Shown: in pieces, positions 1-6,097 of the stretch
How positions within the stretch are numbered: the stretch's first letter is position 1
How the letters are laid out: every line of letters begins with the position of its first letter
NCBI GenBank assembly: GCA_030689845.1
Contig: JAUYHV010000062.1
Location: 1-6,189 of the forward strand
DNA: 6,189 nucleotides
From: Dehalococcoidia bacterium
GTDB lineage: Bacteria > Chloroflexota > Dehalococcoidia > JACQUA01
Direction of reading: 5' to 3'
Notes under the pieces: generated by a model
The model's input: the letters and a program-made list of their open reading frames with translations, nothing else
Told to the model about the DNA's origin: nothing
The model's database searches: none
Translations under genes and position numbers: made by a program

Positions 1-1
1 C

Positions 2-166
2 AAAAAATACGGTGTACATCTGCTGGTATATTATGAGCCAGGCAACTATTATGAAGGAACTCTTCAACGAGAGAAACAGATAAAGGAATGGAAAAGGCGG
101 TGGAAAATAGAATTGATTGAAAGAGAAAATCCAGAATGGAGGGACTTGTACAAAGATATTTTATAG
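2..166 (+). CDS. GIY-YIG nuclease-family protein (UPF0213/YhbQ-like), C-terminal part only
   Basis: The 5' end lies outside the window; the last 54 codons and a TAG stop are present. The visible protein contains YGVHLLVYYE, then REKQIKEWKRRWK, and ends NPEWRDLYKDIL. This order is typical of the second half of small (about 90-100 residue) single-domain GIY-YIG proteins. The Glu in the REKQIK segment is the likely metal-binding catalytic Glu of the fold. The GIY and YIG strands and the conserved Arg would be upstream and cannot be checked. Family members are presumed DNA endonucleases or DNA-repair factors, but most are uncharacterised. The stop codon is only 4 bp from a CTGGATTCCG palindrome. 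The next gene starts 152 bp later and has its own ribosome binding site, so an operon with it is doubtful. Family assignment is firm; the in-cell role is not known. Confidence 0.88.
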   Translation, partial: KKYGVHLLVYYEPGNYYEGTLQREKQIKEWKRRWKIELIERENPEWRDLYKDIL

Positions 167-170
167 AATT

Positions 171-195
171 CTGGATTCCGACTTTCGTCGGAATG
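171..195. repeat. Dispersed-repeat palindrome (CTGGATTCCG type)
   Basis: A perfect 8-bp inverted repeat, ATTCCGAC (175-182) and GTCGGAAT (187-194), has a TTTC loop and is preceded by CTGG. It shares CTGGATTCCG with the copy at 3748-3757. The ATTCC...GGAAT 20-mer layout resembles the dRS3-type and related short palindromes dispersed in many bacterial genomes. It could form a hairpin in the 3' end of the GIY-YIG transcript, but no T-tract follows, so it is not a standard intrinsic terminator. An 8-bp motif ACTTTCGT from the loop region (181-188) recurs at 199-206. Confidence 0.75.
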
Positions 196-239
196 GAAAC
201 TTTCGTTTGATTGGACAGAGTAAGGATGAGTTTACCCAC

Positions 240-268
240 TTGAAATGAAAAAGAGCCTAGAATATTTT
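240..268 (+). promoter_or_regulatory. Possible sigma-A promoter for the two-oxidoreductase operon
   Basis: TTGAAA (240-245) and TATTTT (263-268) are separated by 17 bp within an AT-rich stretch, about 50 bp before the first oxidoreductase start. The -35 is a good match and the -10 is weak. No operator-like palindrome is seen next to it. It is the best candidate in the 152-bp gap but rests only on hexamer similarity. Confidence 0.35.
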
Positions 269-318
269 ATATATCGAATGGAAATTGGATTAAACACCTT
301 AATTAAGAGGAGGACATT

Positions 319-1953
319 ATGCCTGACGCTACATATGATGCAATAATCGTCGGAGGAGGCAATAAGGGGCTGGCACTGGCAATGTATTTGGCCAAATACG
401 GGGGGATGCAGGTTGCACTTTTCGAGGCAAGGCATGAGGCCGGTGGAGGCTGGTGCACGGATGAAGGGCCTGCACCCGGTTTCTTAGCTGACTATCACGC
501 AACTGCCGTAGGTGTTTTACATCACCCCACTCTGGAAAGGGATTTCCCGGAGTGGGTGGAATGGGGAGGCTCCCGGTATAACGAGGTGATGGGCACCGGA
601 GCAATTTTTAAGGAGGATGATTCCTGCATTATCCTGCGGAACCGCATAATTGACCCGGACCAGGAAAAAACCGCTAGGTCAATTGGCCAATTATCCCAGA
701 GGGACGCTGAAACGTGGGCAAAATTTCAAAAAAAAGTCGGAAAGTTATTTATGCCTGCCGAGTTGGAATGGGCCTTGAATCCCCCTGTGCCGGTGGACCA
801 GCTTGATCCCCTCGACAGGCTGCTTACTAATCCGGACAGCGGTTTTGATCCCAGCTGGGTGCTAAAACCACCGATAGATGTCTTTCGAGACTGTTTTGAA
901 AGCGAAGCCTTTGTCTCTTTTTTAGGCCGGTTGAATCAATCGAACCTGGGAATTTCCCCGGATTGTGTAGGGACGGGTGCCCTTTCCTTGCTCCTATGCT
1001 TGAGCTGGCTGGCGCCCAGAACAGCTGGACTTGAGGGAGGTACGCACAGTTATGCCCATGTTGCTGTCAAGATTATCCTGGCAAACGGAGGCAAAATATT
1101 TACCCAGCACGAAGTTGAGAGGGTAACTATCGAAAACGGCCAGGCAACAGGTGTACTCCTGACCGACGGGACAGAAGTAAAAGCGCGAAACATGGTAGTC
1201 AGCACCCTGGACCCTTACAACCTGTGCTTTCGCTTGATCGGGAAAGAGCACCTGGACTGGAGGCTTGCCAGGCGGGTAGCCGGCATCGAACGGCGCATGA
1301 CTTGTTTGACCTGGTACACCTGGGCTTTGACGGAGCAGCCGGATTTCGTGGCGGCCCAAAAGGAACCTGACATAAATAAGATTTTTTGTCTTGCCCTTAC
1401 CACTAAAGACCCCGAAGGCATAATAAGGGAGCGGGCTCAGCGTTTCCTTGGTAAAAATCCCGATGAACTGGAATTGACCATAATTAATCACTCTTTGACC
1501 GATAAAACACGTCAACCTGAGGGCATGTCCTGCTTGATGACCGAGCAGTTCGTAATACCGGCGGATGCCATGAGTGAAAGAGAGTGGCTGGATTATAAAA
1601 AGGTACACGCCAACCAGGTCATGGACCTGTTTAAAAAACATACGCGCAATATTTCGTGGGATAAGGTGGTGGGGTATATACCCATTTCCCCACCGGACAT
1701 ATGTCACAACCTGAACATGGCGCCCACGGGCAACTGGGCCATTATAGATAATATAGGATCCCAGATCGGTAAATACAGACCGATCCCGGAACTGGCTCGA
1801 CACCGCACTCCCATTAAAAACCTGTATGCTACTGGTTCTGCCTGGCATCCCTGGGGCTTTGCAGGTTCCTACCAGTCTTACAATTGTTATAAAATTATCG
1901 CCGATGATATGGGCTTGAGAAAGCCCTGGGTCGAGAAAAATGCCAAGTATTAG
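319..1953 (+). CDS. FAD-dependent oxidoreductase, phytoene-dehydrogenase-like (COG1233), first of a tandem pair
   Basis: The 544-residue protein has an N-terminal Rossmann FAD site: YDAIIVGGGNKG (GxGxxG, residues 12-17) and an acidic strand end at E36 (LFEARHEAGGG). A second FAD-contact region lies near the C-terminus, around residues 498-520 (IKNLYATGSAWHPWG). A mid-protein LEGGTHS segment (about 238-244) and VVSTLDP (about 293-299) match the same family. This supports a flavoprotein oxidoreductase or desaturase/saturase of the CrtI / RetSat / PYROXD2 superfamily. No signal peptide or membrane span is seen, so it is probably cytoplasmic. The ATG start is supported by GAGGAGGA at 307-314, 4-5 bp upstream. 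It is the paralogue of the following gene, 27 bp away, and probably co-transcribed. Distinctive features are NK in the dinucleotide loop where PN or HN is usual, a Cys at 46, and an aromatic-rich C-terminus (W, H, Y). The substrate is unknown; a carotenoid role is not supported by the context. Confidence 0.9.
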   Translation: MPDATYDAIIVGGGNKGLALAMYLAKYGGMQVALFEARHEAGGGWCTDEGPAPGFLADYHATAVGVLHHPTLERDFPEWVEWGGSRYNEVMGTGAIFKEDDSCIILRNRIIDPDQEKTARSIGQLSQRDAETWAKFQKKVGKLFMPAELEWALNPPVPVDQLDPLDRLLTNPDSGFDPSWVLKPPIDVFRDCFESEAFVSFLGRLNQSNLGISPDCVGTGALSLLLCLSWLAPRTAGLEGGTHSYAHVAVKIILANGGKIFTQHEVERVTIENGQATGVLLTDGTEVKARNMVVSTLDPYNLCFRLIGKEHLDWRLARRVAGIERRMTCLTWYTWALTEQPDFVAAQKEPDINKIFCLALTTKDPEGIIRERAQRFLGKNPDELELTIINHSLTDKTRQPEGMSCLMTEQFVIPADAMSEREWLDYKKVHANQVMDLFKKHTRNISWDKVVGYIPISPPDICHNLNMAPTGNWAIIDNIGSQIGKYRPIPELARHRTPIKNLYATGSAWHPWGFAGSYQSYNCYKIIADDMGLRKPWVEKNAKY

Positions 1954-1980
1954 CAAACAACTAATCAAGGAGATAATCTG

Positions 1981-3609
1981 ATGGAGAAAACTTACGACAT
2001 CATTATCATAGGTGCCGGCCCCAACGGTCTGGAAGCGGGGGCTTATCTGGCGAAAGCAGGACAAAGCGTCCTTTTACTGGAGGCCCGCCATGAGATGGGC
2101 GGGGGCCTTGCAACAGAGGAAGTCACCATGGGAGGTTTTCTGCATAATACTCATGCGATATACATGATGATGGTTGATTATGCTCCTGTTTACAGTGATT
2201 TTCAATTTGAAGATAAGTATCAATGTAAACACATTTACCCTCCTTTGCAGTTTGTTTTACCCGTCTCCGACGGGCGAGCCCTTTGCTTATATTCGGATCT
2301 GGAAAAAACTGTCCAGTCCATATCAAAATTTTCCCAGAAGGATGCCAAGGCGTACCGGGACATCTACCGTGAGTGTCAACAAGCTATGGATGAGTTTATT
2401 GCTCCTGCCACTTTTGCTCCGCCTTTGCCGGCCCTGGACCAGGTAATCAGGTTACAGGGAAAAGAGTCCCTCAAATTCATGCTGGAGGCCTCGGAGAAGG
2501 CGCCAATAGAACTTATCGAAGAGCACTTTGAGAATGAACATGTGCGGGCTTTAATGCTTTATGTCGCCACACACTGGGGGGTTGCTTATGACCAGGCCGG
2601 TCTGGGGTATCTGGTCCTTCTTTATCTGAACCGTGCCACTAATTACCGCATGGTCCGGGGAGGGTCCCACCGTGCCGCCCAGGCTCTTCACAAGGCAATA
2701 CACGAAGCTCAGGGAGTTGTCCTGGATAACGAGAAACCAAAGCGGTTTATCATTGAAAGCGGAAAAGTCACCGGAGTCGAATTGCATGACGGGACAATTA
2801 TGAAAGCCGGCAAAGCGGTTATCAGTACCATTGATCCCCACCAGACTTTTTTAAACCTTGTAGGAGAAGAAAATCTGGAAAAAGATTTCGTGGACAGTAT
2901 AAAAGGCTGGCAGTGGGAAAATCATAGCCTTTTCACCTTGCAACTGGCTTTGGACGCAGCGCCGGATTTCTCGGTAGCTGCCTCTGATCCCGAACTGAAC
3001 AAATCCTTTGTTTATATACTGGGTTATGAAAGCCCTGATGATATATGCCGCGACATTGATCTCGTGGATAAGGGAGAGCTTCCTGCGCGGGCAGCTTTTA
3101 ACTGCTGTTTCCCCACGGTTCACGACCCGATCCAGGCTCCTAAAGGCAAGCATACCGGTATTATATCCCGGTTTGCTCCTTATGATTTGAAAGACGGCGG
3201 TTCCAACAGGTGGCTGAGGCAGGACTATAAGGAGCAGGTTGCCCAGAGTTGCCTGGAAACCCTTCAAAAGTATGCTCCTAATATGACAGGTGATAAAGTT
3301 CTCTGGACGTATGTCTCTACTCCGAGAGACCTGGAAAACAAGTTTCCTGATATGGTAAAGGGTTCCTATAAACAGGGACAGTACCATCCGCTTCAAATGG
3401 GATACTTAAGACCTAACGAAGAATGTTCCAACGGCCGCAGCCCGATAAAGAACCTTTATCTCGGCGGCTCTTCCAACTATCCCGGCGGTTGTGTCATCTG
3501 GGGTGCAGGTTACCTGGCCGCCAATGCCGTTGCAGATGATCTTGGTATTAAAAAGTGGTGGAGCGAGCCGGCATTACTTACGAAGGCCAAACAGTCAGGG
3601 CTGCTTTAG
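1981..3609 (+). CDS. FAD-dependent oxidoreductase, phytoene-dehydrogenase-like (COG1233), second of a tandem pair
   Basis: The 542-residue protein is co-linear with the previous gene product. It has the FAD Rossmann motif YDIIIIGAGPNG (GxGxxG, residues 11-16), E34 in LLLEARHEMGGG, VRGGSHR in the middle (about residues 223-229), AVISTIDP (about 279-286), and a C-terminal FAD-contact block around 488-510 (IKNLYLGGSSNYPGG). Both paralogues carry a His in the segment where CrtI proteins have FDxGPT (H58 here in NTHAI, H60 in the first protein in DYHAT), which sets the pair apart from true carotenoid desaturases. The start is supported by AAGGAGA at 1967-1973, 7 bp before ATG. The 27-bp gap to the upstream gene suggests one transcript. 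No membrane helix or signal peptide is visible. The reaction is probably flavin-dependent hydrogen transfer on a hydrophobic or CoA-/isoprenoid-type substrate, but this is family inference only; the substrate is unknown. Confidence 0.9.
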   Translation: MEKTYDIIIIGAGPNGLEAGAYLAKAGQSVLLLEARHEMGGGLATEEVTMGGFLHNTHAIYMMMVDYAPVYSDFQFEDKYQCKHIYPPLQFVLPVSDGRALCLYSDLEKTVQSISKFSQKDAKAYRDIYRECQQAMDEFIAPATFAPPLPALDQVIRLQGKESLKFMLEASEKAPIELIEEHFENEHVRALMLYVATHWGVAYDQAGLGYLVLLYLNRATNYRMVRGGSHRAAQALHKAIHEAQGVVLDNEKPKRFIIESGKVTGVELHDGTIMKAGKAVISTIDPHQTFLNLVGEENLEKDFVDSIKGWQWENHSLFTLQLALDAAPDFSVAASDPELNKSFVYILGYESPDDICRDIDLVDKGELPARAAFNCCFPTVHDPIQAPKGKHTGIISRFAPYDLKDGGSNRWLRQDYKEQVAQSCLETLQKYAPNMTGDKVLWTYVSTPRDLENKFPDMVKGSYKQGQYHPLQMGYLRPNEECSNGRSPIKNLYLGGSSNYPGGCVIWGAGYLAANAVADDLGIKKWWSEPALLTKAKQSGLL

Positions 3610-3630
3610 GTATAAGGCGAAAAGCCACAA

Positions 3631-3692
3631 AATCCCCCTTAATCCCCCTTTTTCAAAGGGGGAGAAGATCCTCTCCCTTTCGTAAAGGGAGA
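3631..3692. repeat. Composite repeat: 10-bp tandem duplication plus two C-rich/G-rich hairpins
   Basis: AATCCCCCTT occurs twice in tandem (3631-3640, 3641-3650). The second unit forms the left arm of a perfect hairpin, TCCCCCTTT (3643-3651) with AAAGGGGGA (3655-3663) and loop TTC. A second perfect hairpin follows: TCTCCCTTT (3672-3680) with AAAGGGAGA (3684-3692) and loop CGT. An outer near-pairing, ATCCTCTC with GAGAGGGAT, could extend it. The two hairpins share the CCCTTT...AAAGGG core, so they look like diverged copies of one element. This is the common dispersed type that appears as proline/glycine-rich spurious ORFs in many genomes. No T-run follows on the + strand, so it is a poor intrinsic terminator for the upstream gene, although a hairpin there may stabilise its 3' mRNA end. 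Confidence 0.75.
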
Positions 3693-3725
3693 TTGAGAGG
3701 GATTTGAAAGTAATTTAATAAGTTT

Positions 3726-3775
3726 CGCGGGAATCCAGAGCAACAGGCTGGATTCCGGGTCAAGCCCGGAATGAC
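3726..3775. repeat. Composite palindromic repeat (GGAATCCAG / ATTCCGGG type)
   Basis: Two overlapping inverted repeats are present. GGAATCCAG (3730-3738) pairs perfectly with CTGGATTCC (3748-3756) around a 9-nt loop. ATTCCGGG (3752-3759) pairs perfectly with CCCGGAAT (3765-3772) around TCAAG. The two structures share 3752-3756 and so are mutually exclusive. The left part (CGCGGGAATCCAG) looks like the right half of another palindrome of the same class whose left arm is missing, so the element seems to be a truncated copy joined to an intact one. It shares CTGGATTCCG with the repeat at 171-180. This class is dispersed in many bacteria and gives spurious SGLDPESS-like translations. Confidence 0.75.
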
Positions 3776-4035
3776 AAAGATTGTAAAGCCATTTATGAAA
3801 CACTATACTAGAATATTTTCCAGGCCCTAAAACCGCGGCCAGCCGGTAAAAGTTTTCCACGTGGCAAACTAACGGTTCTGTATCGTCCGGGTCTCCCTTA
3901 TTGCCTTGCCGTTTGCAAGTAGTCCAGCACAATGGTGCGGTTATTGAACCTGCTGTGTAAGGCGAAATTTCTAATTGGTAAAAGACCGCAACCTATTCCA
4001 TCACGGGGTCATGAAATGTTTTTAATTAGTATGCG
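3776..4035. other. Non-coding stretch with no recognised gene
   Basis: Nothing here could be assigned as a gene, tRNA, riboswitch or insertion sequence. On the minus strand two open frames overlap: 36 codons at 3901-4008 ending in TAA at 3898-3900, and a longer frame running down from about 3932 into the palindromic repeats. Neither has a ribosome binding site or a normal start. They could be remnants of one frameshifted gene or chance. A 6-bp inverted pair GCAAAC / GTTTGC flanks about 48 bp here, which is too weak to call a structure. The stretch separates the COG1233 pair from the AprA-like unit, so the two are probably separate transcription units. Confidence 0.5.
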
Positions 4036-4044
4036 TGGTAAAAT
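4036..4044 (+). promoter_or_regulatory. Possible extended -10 promoter for the AprA-like/ferredoxin unit
   Basis: TGGTAAAAT gives a TGn extension followed by TAAAAT (4039-4044), a good -10 match, 27 bp before the ATG of the flavoprotein gene. No convincing -35 hexamer is found 16-18 bp upstream; the region is T-rich (4019-4023). The predicted leader would be about 20 nt and contain the ribosome binding site AGGAGA (4061-4066). Confidence 0.4.
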
Positions 4045-4071
4045 GAGCCGCGAAACAGACAGGAGACGCGC

Positions 4072-5733
4072 ATGAATATTAAAACAAACGAGTTAAGAAC
4101 TGATGTGCTTGTTATAGGTGGAGGAACTGCCGGATGCCTTGCCGCCATGGCTGCAAAGCAAAAAGGTTGCGATGTTACCCTGGTGGAAAAAGGAGGGTCT
4201 ATCCGGCACAGCGGCTCCCTGGCCACCGGTGTCGACCATTATTCGGCAATCCTGGGAGAGGGGCCCTGGGATACACCTGAAGCGTTTGTTAACAAATTCG
4301 CTTCCACAAGACCCGGAATAACCGACCTGAAAGTAGTATCTACCTATGCCAAGGAAGCCCGGAAGATATTCGGGTTTTTGGAAGAGATAGGTGTAAATTT
4401 CAAGGATGCCAAAACAGGTAAGTATTACCGCATCGCCGGTCTCGGAGGCAGGGACCCCCATACGATTTGCTTTGAAGGCGGGCGAATTAAAGACGTTTTT
4501 TCTGCATACCTGGGAAAATTGCAGGTTAGATTATTGGAACGGCTTGCGGTTGAAGGGCTTTTAATCAGTTCAGGGAGGGTAACGGGGGCAGTGGGATTTC
4601 ATATTAGAACAGGGGATTTTTACATAATAAGAGCAAAATCAGTTGTTTTAGGTACCGGGGGTGCTACCAGGCTGTTCCCCAGTCCTACAGGGAGGGATTT
4701 TTTCACGCATGCTCCGCCTTTTAATACCGGGGACGGCCATGTCATAGCCCTCCGTGCGGGAGCGGATTTAACAAACATGGAATTTACATTTTGCTCCGTA
4801 TCTCCAAGGGGCTCCGACAGCCCGGCAATTACGGGATTTATAGGAATGGGGGCGACCTTTGTAAATGCCAGGGGGGAACGTTTTATGGAGAAAAGCCATC
4901 CCCTCGGGGACCATGCCCCGAGGACCGCCATAGTTAATAACATTTTGAAGGAGTGTGCCGAAGGCCGGGGACCCTGTTTTGTGGATTGCCGCCACCTGGG
5001 CGAAGAAGCTATTGGAAGGATAACAAAGGGCATTTTGAACGAAAGACCCACTTTAATGGATTTTCTTAAGCACAAGGACTTAGATATGACCAGAGACCTT
5101 ATACCCTATGAATTAAGAGAGATGGAAACGCAGGGACAGGGCATAAAAGTAGATGAAAACTGCTGTTCTACCGTGGAGGGACTGTTTGCAGCCGGTGACT
5201 GCACAAACGTTGGCCTGGCTGTTTCCGGGGCATGTACCCTCGGGTACGTAGCCGGTGAAAAGGCAGTTAAACACGCCGCCGCTATTAAAGATTTCGATGA
5301 TGACTTACAGCAGGTTAACAAACTCCGCGATACGATCTATTATCCAATAACCAACCCCGGCAACATAAGACCGATAGACGTGGAAGATGAGATGAGGAGA
5401 ATAATGTCCACCTGGGTTGGATTTAATAGAAATGCCGATGGTTTAAAGACTGCTATCAAAGCCTTAAAAGGGCTTAAGGATAACTCCAGGGCGATGATGG
5501 CCCGGTCCTTCCACGAACTCATGAGGGCAAACGAGACCCGGAATCTTATTGATGTGGCAATTGTTATAGCGACAGCGGCTCTGGAAAGGAAGGAAAGCAG
5601 GTCTTTGCCGGCCCATTCCAGGACCGATTATCCCCGGCAGGATGACGAGCACTGGAAGGGATACATCATCGTAAACAGGGGCGATGGCGAAGAATTGAAA
5701 TTATCTTACCAGCCCTTGAAAACCGCTAATTGA
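4072..5733 (+). CDS. AprA / fumarate-reductase-like FAD-binding flavoprotein subunit
   Basis: The 553-residue protein has the FAD-binding 2 family layout of adenylylsulfate reductase alpha, fumarate reductase and succinate dehydrogenase flavoproteins. The N-terminal dinucleotide site is VLVIGGGTAGCLAA (GxGxxG at residues 16-21) with E39. RHSGSLATGVDH (45-56) matches the Ser-Gly flavin loop. VLGTGGATRLFP (about 192-203) and EGLFAAGDCTN (about 369-379) are the conserved mid and C-terminal FAD-contact blocks. The helical C-terminal domain is shorter than in dissimilatory AprA, which is usually over 600 residues. No twin-arginine signal is present, so the enzyme is probably cytoplasmic. AGGAGA at 4061-4066, 5 bp before the ATG, supports the start. 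The ferredoxin gene follows after 13 bp, which strongly suggests a two-subunit FAD/Fe-S enzyme. AprA-like is favoured over FrdA because the partner resembles AprB and there is no cytochrome b or FrdB-type subunit. The substrate is unresolved: APS, sulfite/AMP, or an unrelated compound. Confidence 0.88.
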   Translation: MNIKTNELRTDVLVIGGGTAGCLAAMAAKQKGCDVTLVEKGGSIRHSGSLATGVDHYSAILGEGPWDTPEAFVNKFASTRPGITDLKVVSTYAKEARKIFGFLEEIGVNFKDAKTGKYYRIAGLGGRDPHTICFEGGRIKDVFSAYLGKLQVRLLERLAVEGLLISSGRVTGAVGFHIRTGDFYIIRAKSVVLGTGGATRLFPSPTGRDFFTHAPPFNTGDGHVIALRAGADLTNMEFTFCSVSPRGSDSPAITGFIGMGATFVNARGERFMEKSHPLGDHAPRTAIVNNILKECAEGRGPCFVDCRHLGEEAIGRITKGILNERPTLMDFLKHKDLDMTRDLIPYELREMETQGQGIKVDENCCSTVEGLFAAGDCTNVGLAVSGACTLGYVAGEKAVKHAAAIKDFDDDLQQVNKLRDTIYYPITNPGNIRPIDVEDEMRRIMSTWVGFNRNADGLKTAIKALKGLKDNSRAMMARSFHELMRANETRNLIDVAIVIATAALERKESRSLPAHSRTDYPRQDDEHWKGYIIVNRGDGEELKLSYQPLKTAN

Positions 5734-5746
5734 AAAGGAGTGTGGA

Positions 5747-5935
5747 ATGCCTGCTATAATAAATATCGATAAATGCACCGGTTGCGGTGTTTGTGATGAA
5801 ATATGTCCCGGGGATATCATTTACATGACGGACGATACTTCAAAAGCCATGGTTCGGTATCCCGATGAATGCTGGAACTGCGGAAGTTGCCGCATCGAAT
5901 GCCCGGAGGACGCCGTAAGCTATATTTTTCCTTGA
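5747..5935 (+). CDS. 2x[4Fe-4S] ferredoxin, AprB-like electron-transfer partner
   Basis: This 62-residue protein has two complete cluster motifs, CxxCxxxCP-type in the form CxxCxxCxxxCP: Cys 10, 13, 16, 20 and Cys 42, 45, 48, 52. All eight ligands are present, so it should bind two [4Fe-4S] clusters. The second motif begins DECWNCGSC with Trp at 43, as in the CWEC motif of AprB, where a Trp lies between cluster and FAD. It corresponds to the ferredoxin domain of AprB (about 150 residues) but lacks the C-terminal tail that in AprB wraps around the alpha subunit. AAAAGGAG at 5733-5740, which starts on the last base of the upstream stop codon, lies 6 bp before the ATG. The gene is surely co-translated with the flavoprotein and probably passes electrons to or from its FAD. 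No convincing terminator hairpin follows its stop. Confidence 0.93.
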   Translation: MPAIINIDKCTGCGVCDEICPGDIIYMTDDTSKAMVRYPDECWNCGSCRIECPEDAVSYIFP

Positions 5936-5995
5936 GAATTGCCTCACAGGTAAGGACGGGGAATATTATTAACCGTATTTTAAAATGTCTCCAGA

Positions 5996-6030
5996 TTGAC
6001 TTTGACTTCTGATTACCTGTATGATATATT
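5996..6030 (+). promoter_or_regulatory. Sigma-A promoter (two overlapping versions) upstream of infC
   Basis: TTGACT is present twice in direct tandem (5996-6001 and 6002-6007). The first pairs with TATGAT (6020-6025) at 18-bp spacing, the second with TATATT (6025-6030) at 17-bp spacing. Both are good matches to TTGACA/TATAAT. Transcription would start around 6032-6037, leaving an AT-rich leader of about 60 nt before the infC start. This lets infC be expressed independently of the ferredoxin unit. Confidence 0.65.
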
Positions 6031-6097
6031 CATATTTCTGAAACCAGAATAACACGTCATAATATTAAATTATATTAGTTAGGGGTATAGAGAGAAC

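Noticed and set aside
994..2064. Long minus-strand open frame of 356 codons
   Set aside because: It lies wholly antisense to the two COG1233 genes, has no recognisable motifs or ribosome binding site, and the + strand frames carry clear FAD motifs. It is a shadow.
2851..3396. Minus-strand open frame of 181 codons
   Set aside because: Antisense to the second oxidoreductase, with no family-like motif; a compositional shadow.
319..3609. Carotenoid biosynthesis genes (crtI/crtN)
   Set aside because: They share the FAD fold, but the FDxGPT region is altered in both and no crtB/crtM or isoprenoid gene is nearby; the superfamily includes many non-carotenoid enzymes.
3643..3692. Rho-independent terminator of the oxidoreductase operon
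   Set aside because: The hairpins are strong, but neither is followed by a T-tract on the + strand, and both match dispersed-repeat architecture.
3631..3775. CRISPR array
   Set aside because: The repeats are short palindromes of two different kinds, without regular spacing or unique spacers of even length.
3639..3932. Minus-strand 97-codon ORF as a real gene
   Set aside because: It begins at TTG without a ribosome binding site and its end (SGLDPESS, SPFTKGR, PPLKKGD) is only the translation of dispersed repeats. Kept only as a possible remnant in the findings.
4072..5733. Genuine fumarate reductase or succinate dehydrogenase subunit A
   Set aside because: No FrdB/SdhB-type iron-sulfur subunit or membrane anchor is next to it; the partner is an AprB-like 2x[4Fe-4S] ferredoxin.
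6060..6077. TAATAT / ATATTA inverted repeat as an operator in the infC leader
   Set aside because: Only A/T pairs in an AT-rich leader; expected by chance.
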